NCBI GenBank assembly: GCA_012295275.1
Contig: CM022670.1
Coordinates: 28,908,231 to 28,955,730, forward strand
Reading direction: 5' to 3'
Origin: Chrysomallon squamiferum
Lineage: Eukaryota; Mollusca; Gastropoda; Neomphalida; Peltospiridae
DNA: 47,500 bases
The notes beneath the pieces were generated by a model that ran no database searches, had not been told where the DNA came from, and saw only the letters and a list, made by a program, of their open reading frames with translations. Positions 1 to 12,808 of the stretch are shown piece after piece (within the stretch, counting starts at the first letter, position 1; each line of letters starts with the position of its first letter). Made by a program: the position numbers and the translations under genes.

Positions 1-249
1 TATGTGTGCATATATGTATGTTTGTATACACACATACACACACACACACACATATATATATATGCATGTATGGATGCCTCCTGCATCCCCTTAAATATAC
101 ATAGACACATAGTTGCACCATGCCTTATTAGACAAACACATACTAACACAACATACCATACTCAGTAAAACTTATAAATATGGAGTTCACTTTATGATAT
201 GGAAGAGAAAGATAACAAAATAGAGCCAGATTGTCAGACCTATACCAAC
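1..249. other. Intron inside the C2 domain (incomplete)
   Basis: Intron sequence downstream of the C2 exon on the minus strand. It contains a (CA)n(TA)n microsatellite at about 29-66; nothing else is seen. Confidence 0.6.
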
Positions 250-428
250 CTTCGTCTCGGTAACAAGTGTATAAGAGCAAATGGATTAGGCACATCGTAG
301 GATTTTTCTGGAATTGAAAGTTCTTTGGCTTTCACCACTGACACTGTTAATGTGGCTGATGTCGACGAATAAGACAGCTGCACCAACACCTGACCTGTTA
401 TCTTCCGTGTTTCTTTCTTTATTTCAAT
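250..428 (-). CDS. Rim: Exon with first half of a C2 domain
   Basis: The open frame reads IEIKKETRKITGQVLVQLSY, continues through a strand/turn region ending VSVVKAKELSI, and ends PNPFALIHLLPRRR. GQVLVQLSY (beta 1), L-V-V-KAKEL (beta 2) and P-NPF-L-HLLP (beta 3) are the standard opening of a C2 domain of the RIM/rabphilin/synaptotagmin type. In RIM C2A follows the PDZ, as here. Two acceptors are possible: cgcag at 429 (exon 250-428, phase 0) or ataacag at 395 (exon 250-394, needing one base from upstream). Only the second matches the microexon phase directly. The donor is taken as CGAAG|gttggt (244-249); TTG|gtatag four bases further on is the alternative. The rest of the C2 lies beyond the window. 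Confidence 0.8.
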
Positions 429-1078
429 CTGCGTTTTAAATAAAGTTACATTTGAAAACAAGTTTTCGTTTCACTGATGATTAAATGAGTGAGGTTTTGA
501 TTTTTGGACGAGATCGACTGTGTCCGTGTGTGTGCTCGTTTGTGTCTTTGTGTAAATGTGTAAGAGAAAGACAGACACACAGAGAGAGAGAGAGAGAGAG
601 AGACACACACACACACACACACACAAAAACAGTTAATTTATGTTTCTAAGTGTGTATGTATGCGTTTCCATGACGTTACTAGTTAACAATGAGATTAATA
701 CATACAGGAGTTTTTGGTAACATCCGCCGTCTTGGTCTGGAAAATGACTGATTGTCCAGTGGGTACGGAATATTTCCCTTCCCTAGACACGACATGTCTG
801 CAGAAACTGAAACTTGAAAGAAATACTTCTACAGACTACCTAACGTTTACAGTTAATTATCAATATAAACGAAGTTCACTGTGTTTCGTCATCTTTTTAA
901 ATAAAATGTTCTGTATTTCGTCATGTTCAGTGTACCTTATGAATCTAACTGCATTTGACTAATCTTAGATAAACCAAAATAAAACTCTAACTCAAAAAGT
1001 CAAATTTGTTGTTATTCGTTTGACAACTACGGCTGGGAGCCATGACAAACAGAAAAATGGACAGTTTTCAGAAATAAA

Positions 1079-1111
<33 letters not shown>

Positions 1112-2096
1112 GTCAAAAATCAATATGCATGGCCATATAAAATAATAATATCATAAGTCGCTAATGTTTTTTATCATGTATAAAAAAAAGAAGAAAAAGG
1201 AATCTCTTGGCATGCCATATAATGTAATTAAAATTTAACAAATAAAAAAATATAAATTGTAAAATAAAATAAAATTTAAAATAAGTAAAAAATAAAAAAT
1301 AAAATAAGTAAAAAATAAATAAAATAAAATAAAATAAAATGAAATAAAATGAAATAAAACAAACAAATAGAAAAACTGAAAATAGTAAAAGAAAGTTATA
1401 AAATGATTACAGCTGCCTCAACTTTTGTCAGAATCAATTTGTACTTCACACTTCAATCACTTGGATCTCCTCCAAGAGAAAACAAGGGTCACATAAAACC
1501 CCTCGTCACATCAAGAAATTAACCAAAGAGTTCATAAAAGTTCTATGAAAACATGAAATCTCCAGTGGTAGTTTTTAACTGCAGTATCACTGCCAGTAAA
1601 AACTTCTATGCACGAGTTTTCACGTTATGATCCAAAGCGGACCTTCATCACAGGAATTAAAAGGAATATTTTAAGCACTGCAAATATTGGCCGGACGCCT
1701 TAATTATTTTAATGGTCTATAATTATAGTTCCTGGTTTAACGAAACTGTTCGAATTTTCTTTAGATACAATGGCTACAACGGGATAAATTATATAGGTGA
1801 AATCACGTGTGGATACCTTTGTATCAAAAACATCCACACATACATACATACATACATGTGCATACAAAGATACATATATACATACATACAAACATGTATA
1901 CACTTACATACATGCATACATACAGAATCTCATTCACAGATCTATAAATACAGTTCTCTGGTAATAATATTCGTATTTAAAGAGAATATAAGTATAGCTG
2001 ATTAAAAACGTGATTTAAATAGACAGTCCCGTACGTAATCTGTTACAAATGAAAATGTTACGTAAATACTAACTACAGACATAAAACACTACTTAC
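429..2096. other. Intron: simple repeats, no exon found
   Basis: Holds (GA)n(CA)n at about 578-625, poly-T at 1081-1110, an AAAAT-type array at about 1225-1368 and CATA repeats at about 1836-1923. I searched for an additional small exon of length 2 mod 3, needed if the C2 exon starts at 428, and found none with good sites on both sides. Confidence 0.5.
1081..1368. repeat. Poly-T run and AAAAT/AAATA array
   Basis: 30-nt homopolymeric T at 1081-1110, followed after a short unique stretch by an irregular A-rich array of AAAAT and AAATA units from about 1225. Confidence 0.85.
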
Positions 2097-2137
2097 CTAA
2101 TCTTGTAACTCTATGCTCTGGGGAAGAATCTCGTGTT
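2097..2137 (-). CDS. Rim: 41-nt microexon between PDZ and C2
   Basis: Acceptor ttaatattttcag lies to the right of 2137 and the perfect donor G|gtaagt is at 2091-2096. Entered with the two bases left by the PDZ exon, it reads E-TRDSSPEHRVTRL plus one base (residues 577-590), fully open and hydrophilic. This is consistent with the charged linker between PDZ and C2A in RIM. The phase fit on the upstream side and the two strong splice sites are the support; the sequence is too short to recognise by homology. Confidence 0.62.
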
Positions 2138-2603
2138 CTGAAAATATTAATTAATTTATAAAACTACAATAGTTACGTTGTACTTATAACACAGCCAGCT
2201 AATTCTGTTCTAAATACTTGTTGTATACTTCTTGAAGAGATATGCAAAAAGTCTCGCGCAAACAGACAATCGTGCAACTTAGTCTAGATGAATTTTTAAA
2301 AGCCATTCTATACGTGAAAAATAGCAAGTGTTTTCTTCAGTGAATCTCTAAATTATTACTTATTGTTAGTAATAAACGATGGGTAAAGTTAATTATAAAT
2401 ACTGAAAGTTTATGAAATATTTTTTTGAAAGGGTCATAACATAATTATATTTCAAGCCAATTTACATAAAGACATGTCTGAACGTCTTATTATGTAAGGC
2501 TTTTAGATGCATATCTTAGAGTAGAGATATCTTATTTCATCATTACAAAAAAGACGTTTATAAATTTTATTATTTTTGATAATTTCGAGGATTAGAAATT
2601 GTT

Positions 2604-2663
<60 letters not shown>

Positions 2664-3994
2664 GATACGGAATTAACTATATTTTAATATGTTTATATGT
2701 CGTTAATGATATTATTATTATTATTACTACTACTGCTATTCTTGCTGATGACGATGATAACATTAGCATTTAATTCTTGACGAATTTACGTATATCTTTT
2801 CGACACTGACTCCCAGTCAAGGCGCACTAACTATAAACAGTACGGTAACAGGCTAACTGGTCCAGCAACAGACTGTAAATACATATATACCATAACAGTA
2901 ATTAATTAGCATCTGCCAATTTACTTCGCTAATAATATACAGCCCAAAATTAATCAGCCAACGCTGTTAATGATGCCGATGATAGGAAAACGCAGTTTAA
3001 TGTAGCCCTATATTGATTTCTGACTTTGTGCGAACTGTCACCAGAGGATCCATCAAAATAAACAAACCTTGAGAAGCATTTCAGACGAAAACCAGTTGAG
3101 TCGTATTATGCTCGTTAACATCGGCTCCGGCTTCTCGTTAATGTTTTTCTTGAGTTTAATGGCCGATATATAAAAAGCTAACTCAATTCTGCCGCGACTC
3201 TGATGCACTATTTTACAAGTACTATCGTTCAGTATATATAAAAAAAATAAAACTAATTTACGTGGCCTCTCTGTTTTTTTATTTAACATTTCGGTGTACG
3301 TATTATTTTACAATTTCTATAGTGGAACTTGATAATGTCAGTTTGCATTTTTGTGTATGTGAAAGTTGTTCAGAAAAAAGGCCTTTAAAAATAAAAACTA
3401 TTAACTGAATTTTGCTACTTCATTGTTATTTTACATTTGTGAACTGGACAAAATATTTAATTTTGCAGTTACAGATGCTACTGTACATTATCGTTGTAGA
3501 ATGTTTTTTTGTCATTTTACAGTCCCAGTCATGGAATTTATTTTTAAACTATCACTGTTATTTAACTTAAACTTTTAAAAAGATTAAAAGAACAATTCTT
3601 TTTTAAAAACTCTGTTAAGCCAATATTCGTGTCAAAGGAGACTAATTATTATTATCTATCTATAAATCATATTTGAAAAACACTATTTTGTCATTTGCTT
3701 TTTGTAAAATCTTACTATATTTTGTATTAATTCGCAATTCCTAGCAATAAAATTTTTTAGATTTTCCAATATTTCAGCACTGTTCCTAAAATTGGCACCA
3801 TTTTGAAAAATTCAACAATAATGCCTTATTTAATTTTGCACATTAATTTTTGCACTATCAGAATGAAAATTTAATCAGTTTTATAAAATGTTGTAGTCCT
3901 TTGTAATAAAATCTTATTCTATTTTGTAAAATTTCACAGTCTGAGGACCCCAAATTTAGCAGCATGTGTTGCAGTTACTTAGTTGAAATCTTAC
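2138..3994. other. Intron: AT-rich, one ATA microsatellite
   Basis: Contains an (ATA)n tract at about 2606-2662 and a short (ATT)n at 2711-2729. From 3300 to 3960 there are loosely similar AT-rich segments with the theme TTTGTAAAATCTTA, possibly a decayed tandem repeat. No gene is seen. Confidence 0.5.
2606..2662. repeat. (ATA)n microsatellite
   Basis: About 18 uninterrupted ATA/AAT triplets. Confidence 0.95.
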
Positions 3995-4121
3995 TCTGTT
4001 TTGCGATGTCGGTGTCGCACTATGAGCTGCACGACATCGCCGGAATTGTCCATAATTGTCCGAGCCTCTTCAAAGGTCACGTTAGTCATTGACTGACCAT
4101 TCCACTGCAGGATCTGATCGC
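3995..4121 (-). CDS. Rim: Exon 8: C-terminal half of PDZ
   Basis: 127-nt exon, acceptor gtttgttttccag, donor ACAGA|gtaaga, two bases in and two out. It encodes GDQILQWNGQSMTNVTFEEA (535-554), then RTIMDNSGDVVQLIVRHRHRKT. GDQIL-WNG is the classic PDZ beta-D strand, FEEARTIM the alpha-B helix, and VQLIVR the last strand. Read through the donor, the frame would stop immediately (GAG TAA), so a truncated isoform from intron retention is possible. The strong donor and the compatible downstream exon argue that splicing is normal. Confidence 0.92.
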
Positions 4122-5629
4122 CTGGAAAACAAACACAAATAATTTAATAACTTTCTGTCCACTCAATCATTTCTGTAATGACCTCATTGAATTAAATAAA
4201 CTGATATGAATTTCTCAGTCAAAAAAGAGAGATCAAAAATAGGTCAGGCACTTTTAAAATTAATGATCCTTTGCTGCAAGAACAAAAGAATAAGTTTATT
4301 TAGCTACCGTTTTCAAAGTTACATTTATCAGAGAATAAATAAAGTATATTTATTCAAGTACAAAAAAGATACACTTAACGAAGGACAAATATATTTATTC
4401 TAGTACATATACGATAAATCTATACTATATTTGTGGTTTTTTAGATACAAGCATAAATTCTTTTACATAAATTCTGTAGATTATTTATTAAAAGTTGGCG
4501 AGGATTTCAGAAAAGGAAAAGTTGAACTACTGCGTATATTATCAAATATGATTATTGACATTTATCGTATGATATTTATCGTATATACTAGGATTTAAAT
4601 TATAAATTATTCAGCTGCGTATATTTTATTAAATGTCTTTTCAAACGTATTTATACTGCATATAACAGAAAAATGCCTTTTGTATATTTTAAAAAGATAA
4701 GTTTAGCAACATATATTTTTTAATAATGTAATAGGCTTAATATTTAAATAAATGGGGAAAAAATCCGAATAATTAATTAAACTAAACTTAAGGAAATATT
4801 AACAAATATCCCACATAAATTATATTAATTTCAATTTTTTCCTGCCTGTAAACAATGGCAGTAGATATATAATTCGTTCGTTTATAATTTAGAACTCGTC
4901 ATGTTCCTTCTTCTTTCTTCTTCCTTTTTATATTATTTTTACTATTATTATCATCAACATCATCATCATCATTATTATTATTTTAATTTTTTATATATAT
5001 TTTTTGTGTGTGTGTGTGTGTTTGTGTAATGTTAAGTTCACAGGGTGATTAGAAATATTACAGGCTATTAGACAAGCGATGAAATTAAATTAAACAGGAA
5101 CCGTGTTCGCTAAATACGTGAGCAAGTTCAGTGTCCTTGTTCTAGAAACGAATATAAACACGAAACTATATTATAGATAATACCAGAGGTAATTGCTGTA
5201 TTTGATAACATGTTATCATCGGCTATCAGGTACTCTTCAGTGTTTAATGCATTACAGACCAACTTTCAGTTTGTTACTGAAATTTTCCCCATTAAAACAG
5301 GTGAAAAAAAAAACTCTATTGCAGTCTAGTAATATCTAGTCTAATTATGCTAGGTAACTTTGTAATGGCGAAGGAGTGGTAGAATCAAAGGCTGTTTTGT
5401 AATTTGTTTTATACAGACCAAGATTAAATAACAGCGACAGCCATCAGTAATCTAACGTAAGAGACACTATTTGATCATTTGATAACAAAGATGTAGGTGA
5501 AAGTTTAATGATAGAAGACGTAATGTTTTATAACGTACGTTAGTAATCTTTTCTTCTGTGGCTTATAACGTATTTAGACACAAACACGAGGTTTGTGTCT
5601 TATATAGTTTGAGCATATATGTGTGCATA

Positions 5630-5944
5630 TTTGGTATGTATGTATGTATGCGCGCGTGTGTGTGTGTGTATATATAAACACACACAAGCACACACAAACA
5701 CAAATACATATATGCACACATACATACACACACACATACATAATACTACATGCATACACATACATACATATATACATACATACATATATACATACATACA
5801 TACATACATACACTCATACATACATACGTACGTACGTACATACACGCATGCATACATACGAACGTATATAAACTCATACTCATATATATACATATACATA
5901 CATACATATAAATGCACACAAACTTACAGACAATACATACATAT

Positions 5945-6025
<81 letters not shown>

Positions 6026-6036
6026 AAAAAAAAAAA
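5630..6036. repeat. CATA/TACA array followed by (GATA)n and poly-A
   Basis: Imperfect CATA/TACA and CA repeats at 5630-5940, then about 20 perfect GATA units at 5946-6025, then poly-A. The overlapping open frames on both strands are artefacts of this array. Confidence 0.95.
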
Positions 6037-6784
6037 AGCACAAACATACATTTTTACAAGTAATTATACATAAACAAAAGACATTGACCCACGTATCCTC
6101 CCCGACCTAACATATATATATATTACTTCATTAGCTGGCGCTGAGCTGTAGTTTGTATACGCCGTTCTACGTACCCACTACTACAGTAAATAACGAGATG
6201 TCATCAAAATGGACGTATGCTTAATGATCGCAATTACGGATTGAAAGCTCCGCATCATAATTAGCAACAGTGCGACAAGACACTTCTGACCACATGCACG
6301 GTCTGGAGAGAATAATCAATGTTTCTCCACATAACTAGTTCCAGAAAGCAAATGTCGAAGAACTTATTTATTGTCTGTATTATTAGACTACCTCACAGAA
6401 GAATAAAAAAAATAAAAAATAAGAAAATAAAACTCATTTTGTTGATTGTAACTGGCACGCAAACTAAACATCTACCTATATTAATTCTTTTTAATACTTT
6501 CTTTCTCTTCTGTCTCTTTCATTTACTCACCCTCTTTCGCTCTCTTTCTAGAACGCTTTCCTTTTCCCTCTCTTTGTGTTTCTCAATCTCTCATTTACTC
6601 ACTCATACACAAACACACACACAGATAGATACCTTCCTTACAGAAATGGCTGGATATAAATATAACGATATAGACAATGAGCGTATAATTATCACGTGTT
6701 AGACGAGTCTCGTGTGTCCTAAATGAACACGACGTAATAAAAATAAAAGGAAAATCTCATTTAAGATATATTATATTTATCTCT

Positions 6785-6935
6785 GTGAGACGACAAAATG
6801 TTTGGCCGTCGTGCTGGTTTGGCTAATTTCGTGTTCGCGTCCAATTAAGCTTTGTGTGGTGTTTGGTTTCCGTTTGTAAATGGATTAAAGCCTGGAAGCC
6901 ATCCGCCACACTGTCCAGGTACCTGTTTTCCTTCA
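6785..6935. promoter_or_regulatory. Candidate intronic regulatory island
   Basis: Stretch of higher GC and complexity inside AT-rich intron. It contains CCAATTAAGC, TGTGGT (Runt-type), TGTTTG and GTAAAT (Fox-like), and GGATTA (Otx-like) within about 60 bp. A 16-codon open frame from 6799 ends at TAA and lacks a donor, so I do not call it an exon. Regulatory role is inferred from composition only. Confidence 0.25.
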
Positions 6936-7824
6936 GTTTATTTTCATGCTGATAAACAGCTAAAAGATCAACAACAACATGCAGTGTTAGAGTGACTTTT
7001 TTTCTGCAACATTTTTCTCTTTTTTTGTTGAGAAGGGATTAATGAAATGAAAAAACATGAACCTATTTTAGTTCATTCGTTTATTTCATCTGCCTGAGTT
7101 GCAAGGGTTCATCGTATTGCACTAGTGTTGGAGTATTTATAGTTTCGTAGAAATTACCGATGAGAGCAAAAGCTGATTTAGGAATACCCAATTTTGATAC
7201 CTTCGACTCCAGATTCTTCACAGCCGATTTCCAGTCTCAACTAGTAGAAAAATCTACACTTTGCTTACCATGTATTTTACACTAAATATACTAAAATAAT
7301 ATATAATTACCGTCTTACATATAGCTTTCTGTTAATGTTGCACATTTATCATAGGCCATAAGATTACGGGTTCCGAAATTGTGAAATGATATTTAGGCAA
7401 ATCTTTTCTTTCACTAATATTCTAAGACGAACCAGTCGACTCTGCGACATATCTAACATGCGGGAGAGCAGTTAGTTGACATCAGTTGGGCTGATATAAT
7501 GGATACTTTTCTAACTTTTGTCTGTACATAATTCTTTATTACTTTATGTAACCAATCAGTCCATGGCCTTGCTAATAATGATTCACGATCTCAAAGAACA
7601 AATTAAATCAAGAGGCTATAAATCATGAAGAACGATACTAAATTTTAGTTAATTTAAATTCCGTAATATGATGGTGAAAATCAGAGCGTTACAAAAACAG
7701 AAGAGAAGTACGAACAACAAACATTACTAAGGAAAGAAAGTAAAGACAGTATATTTCTGCAGTACAATTCGAGTCTCTCTATGTCAATAAAATAATGAAC
7801 GATTATAATTACAAAATTATTAAC

Positions 7825-7941
7825 CTTCTTCTATATGCCCCTGTACATCAGCAGGTCCTCCTTTTATCACCATGACAACGTAAGCTCCTAAAATGGCATC
7901 AACACGCATACCGCCCACAATACGCATGCCCAGACCATTGG
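7825..7941 (-). CDS. Rim: Exon 7: PDZ core with GLGM loop
   Basis: 117-nt exon, acceptor ttttttcattcag, donor GAAG|gttaat, phase 1/1. It encodes T496 plus NGLGMRIVGGMRVDAILGAY (497-516), then VVMVIKGGPADVQGHIEE. GLGM is the GLGF-type carboxylate-binding loop. The IVGG strand and the KGGPAD turn before the alpha-A helix are PDZ hallmarks. The RIM PDZ domain binds the C-termini of N- and P/Q-type calcium channels and ELKS. Whether this one does is inferred from the family only. Confidence 0.93.
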
Positions 7942-8975
<1,034 letters not shown>

Positions 8976-9044
8976 TTTTTCTGCTCCTGTCGTTTTTGTC
9001 TCTGTGTAAGATGATTTCGTGTGGCTGGTGAGGTTTCAGAGAGC
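8976..9044 (-). CDS. Rim: Exon 6: start of PDZ domain
   Basis: 69-nt exon, acceptor tatttttag and donor AAAAA|gtaagt, phase 1 in and 1 out. It encodes residues 473-495, SSLKPHQPHEIILHRDKND then RSRK. The EIILHRDKND segment is the first beta strand before the PDZ carboxylate-binding loop. Closely similar HRDK sequences precede the PDZ in Piccolo and Fife as well as RIM relatives. Confidence 0.85.
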
Positions 9045-9810
9045 CTAAAAATAATTAAACTCGATATAACTCATATCAATATATTTTTGGGATAATATAT
9101 AAAGATTTTCATTAATTTATTGGCATTTTCGTTAATTTTAAATCAGTTGTTTTCCTGTAGTGCTTAATGCTTATTTACTTTCTTGTATAGCAGAAGGATA
9201 TAAAAAGTCTGTTGATGTTAATCAGAAACAGTAATCCACAAATATTCCAATTATTTTATTCGGTATTATAAAAAAGAATAATAAATATTAACTATGCTTA
9301 TATCTAAGTAAGTAAAATAAATAAATTAGCCAATCACTCAGCCAGTAAACAAAGAAATAAACAAACAAACAAATAAAATAAAATAACTAAGAACACGAAC
9401 AACGAATGTCATAAAATATCTCTGACATCTATTTTATTTTAAAACAATAATATTATCTGCTTTGGTATCTTTTCACAAAAACCTGTTCACTCATCATCAA
9501 ATCAAATGTTGTAAAAATGCAAAAGGGTCTCATTATTTTTATTTTGACGAAATATGTAATAAAGCGAGGAACACGAGACAACAACGTGTTGAAAGGAAGT
9601 CAACGCGACCTCTGCTAAACTGGTTACTACTTAACAATAGATTCTGCTAGTTGTGTCAACACGCAGATTTCATAATCACGTCGGAAATGATATTAACAAG
9701 CTGAATGTCTCGGATGTTTCCGTTATTCTCCATCAAATACTGAAGCGATATTAAATTTCAGAATAATCGTTCAATATTTCACTCGATATGTCATCACAGT
9801 GAAAGGACAT

Positions 9811-10020
9811 GTTATAGCTCAGTGGTTAGAGTATAGGACCAAGACGTGATAGAATCCAGGATCGATTCTTAACAATGCAGCTTTTCGTCTATTTCCAGTC
9901 CCAGTCAATTCTCAAAGATTTGTTTATAAAAGGTGTAGTTTGTGTTTTCCAGACAATGGGACGGTGCTTACAAAAAAAAATCAATGCTGCTAATTGAAAT
10001 AAATAAATAAATAAATAAAA
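9811..10020 (+). mobile_element. tRNA-derived SINE with ATAA tail
   Basis: Internal polymerase III promoter: A box TAGCTCAGTGGTTAGAG at 9814-9830, and B box GGATCGATTCT at 9859-9869. The spacing is like that in a tRNA gene. A non-tRNA body with CTATTTCCAGTCCCAGTC follows. The 3' end is an (AAAT)n simple tail at about 9997-10020. Cephalopods carry many tRNA-derived SINEs with such bodies, but I cannot name the family. Confidence 0.75.
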
Positions 10021-11532
10021 AATTGTAATATATCATGAACCAAACTCTTGTTTCTTCTCTTTTAACCATGTATATGACTTGTTATAATCATAGTTTAAAA
10101 TGGGTTCACTGCATCGTTAAATAAAGTTTCTTCGTTCGAAACAGTACAAACCACACACACAACAGAATTCTAGAATTTCGATTAAGCCAAACCGTATGAA
10201 GACTGTAGCTTAGTGTCCGATCATTAAAGTAAGGAATAATGGCTCACAGAATCAGTCTATATGCGTGCACCTTTTGGTTTACTTTCCATTCAACCCAAAG
10301 ACACAAGTCTCGAGTTTCTAAAGCTATGAAACAAAATTTTATCTCTATTTATGCGTACACGAATATCTTTTATTAACTGGATAGAGCAGTCGATAGCATT
10401 ATGTCAGCAAGTATCTTCTATTATTCTGTGATTATAAAATTATATATCTGATATCTAAAATAATTAATATAAAAAATTAATAACGTAAAACTAATTTTAT
10501 TTCGTTTATTAATCCAGCTATCCTTATTAATTATTCAGTAACGATATATACTGGGTATTAAGCAGGTTACTCTTTAAAAAGTTTTTCAGTATTAGAAGAA
10601 GATATTAAAATGGTAATCCTGCTTTGTCTTATTTTAAAATATCACATAGATAGCTCAAGGGAAAAGAATTAAAAAGTAACATAAACATAGAAATAATAAT
10701 CCTTTTTTTATTTTAATTACAGTTGCGAAATCGTACATACATATATGACGTTAACGCATTTTTTTCATAAAGATAATAATAATAATAATAATTTCACCAA
10801 AACATTTTTAATAGTTCTGAAAATTTTTGTCGTGAAGTGTCAAAACTTACTGACTAAAAGTAGATATTCCAAAGCGCCTGTATCAGTGATACGCAATTCT
10901 GTTTTGACGTAATTGTACGGACTTTTTGTACGATTGATTTATTCTCAGTTTCTAAATGAAGACTCATGAATGGAAAATTTGATGTTTTATCTTTGTGTAT
11001 TTAGCACGAATGCTATCTCGTATTGTGAAAATTAAAACACCCCCCAAAAACCAAAGATTTAATCTCAACTAGAAGTGTGTCACGAACATTGTTCACACAT
11101 TGCTTTTTACGTTCAAGGAGTTAACTCGACGTGCTTTCTTCATTCCAACTAACGCAACCAAACTAAAGTTCAATATGTCAGCTTCATTTGTATCACCAGT
11201 ATAAACATTTCTACCACCAGAATGTTAGAGAAAATCTTCATAAAAAAACTTCGGTAGAGACTTATGACGATTTTTGAGAAAGAGAACCCTTTCATATGTT
11301 TATTCATGGAAACAGAAAATTTAGACTCCTAAACGACAGTAAAACTGAGTCTTACAGCTGCTACATAAACAACCGATCTGCCCGAGAAGGAGTCTTCCCA
11401 TGTGTTTTAATATGATATTTTTTGGATGAATACCTTCTTTTTTAATTATTTACATTCAGCTATATTCAGTACATGAACTATTTCAGTATTTTGATATTTG
11501 CATACTTTATGCTATAAGTGATATCAATACTA

Positions 11533-12201
11533 CTGTAATAGCTCGGATTAACGATGTGACTGGTTCCAAATTTCCGATCGTTAAGTGAGATATCGTTAAG
11601 CGGAAAACTAATTTACATAGAATTAAGATTAAAAACAGTGGTTACGTTCTTCGCTATTGAATGTTGACACAAAAAGAAATGTTAAATAAGGAGAAATAAA
11701 ACGGCAATTTAGACACAAATGATTTAAAAGATCATAGATATTAAACAAATAGTAAATCGTTTACAAATCAGTTTATACAAATACATTAAGAAATAATTAT
11801 ATGCCGCTCATTGTGAGTTAATTTTTGTGGGTTTTGTGTTCATTTAAGATATCGTATTTTGTTTGTAAAGTTATTTCTTTGTATCATCAGCATTCGCCGG
11901 TGTACTTGTATTCGTTTTGACATATTGAAAGTGTAAATTACAAAAGGGTTGAGTCTGAATGGAAACAGAAGAGACAACAGAATCTGAACATCACATGTAC
12001 GTGTGACGTCTGCATGTCAACTGATCAACATAGCTGAGGGCAGCTTGTGCATGAACGTAAAACGAAAGAAAACGGATTTAAACACATGCACTGTATCCAT
12101 TTGTTTAATTTAATTCGACCAATTAACTATTAAATTTCTATTTATATAATTTATATAAAAAAGATCGTTAAAACGGGATATCGATAAGCGAGGTATTACT
12201 G
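11533..12201. mobile_element. pogo/Tigger-like non-autonomous DNA transposon (MITE)
   Basis: Left end CTGTAATAGCTCGG (11533-11546) and the reverse complement of the right end CAGTAATACCTCGC (12188-12201) agree at 11 of 14 positions. Both are flanked by TA (11531-11532 and 12202-12203), the target duplication of the Tc1/mariner/pogo superfamily. Subterminal sequence (GGTTCC, then repeated ATCGTTAAG) resembles the 'TTACGA-GGTTCC-TCGTAA' pattern of Tigger ends. 669 bp with no transposase frame, so non-autonomous and old. Confidence 0.65.
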
Positions 12202-12808
12202 TATTTATACAATAATAATCGGTTTCCAAATAATTTTGAACTGTTCGTTATAATGACTGAGGTAAAAAAATGCAAGTCAATAAGACCACTGAACTATATT
12301 TAGCCTTTCGACAAAATGGGAATTCTAGACGCCAACAGAGCACATTTTCTGCTGAACCACGTGTTTAGTCTAGCCACTGAAGCCAGTTCACTCCCAAGTC
12401 AGAAAGCAACTGATCAACCCGATTTTCCGCAACCTGATCCTCCTGAATTTTGTTTGAAGGTTCCTGTTTGTGAACATAGTGATCATTCTTTTAATAAGAT
12501 GTCAATTTAACGGCTTAAACGTTTACTATTCAAGTGTTTAAATCTGGGTTGAAATAATATCGAAGCCAGTTACGTATACATTGTCTAACTGTGCCTCCAC
12601 CTTGGTTAATAAATATATCATCAAAGTTATTTAGGCACATCATTTCTCGGCGTAATGTTAATTTACAGACTGCGCACAACATCTGTGAAGGTTTTGAGCA
12701 GTTTGCTTATTTCTTACGCCCTAAAAAGCTGTTGTAATAAAAGCCTTCTCATTTATGATTGTTTATTAAGTGGTATTTAACTTACTATCTGATTTTTCTG
12801 CACTAATA

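Larger units (their letters stand above)
4122..7824. other. Intron splitting the PDZ domain
   Basis: 3.7-kb intron, AT-rich, with a (TG)n at about 5005-5023, the large CATA/GATA cluster at 5630-6036 and one higher-complexity island at 6785-6935. The open frames in it are repeat-driven. No exon is recognised. Confidence 0.5.

Noticed and set aside
3053-3289. 78-codon minus-strand frame in the intron after the PDZ, considered as a missing linker exon
   Set aside because: No convincing donor-acceptor pair and no RIM-like sequence.
5574-6051. Several overlapping 80-110-codon frames rich in Tyr, Cys, Val, His and Thr
   Set aside because: All are produced by CATA/GATA microsatellites on both strands.
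6799-6849. Short plus-strand frame MFGRRAGLANFVFASN
   Set aside because: Ends in TAA after 16 codons, no donor, and no continuation found.
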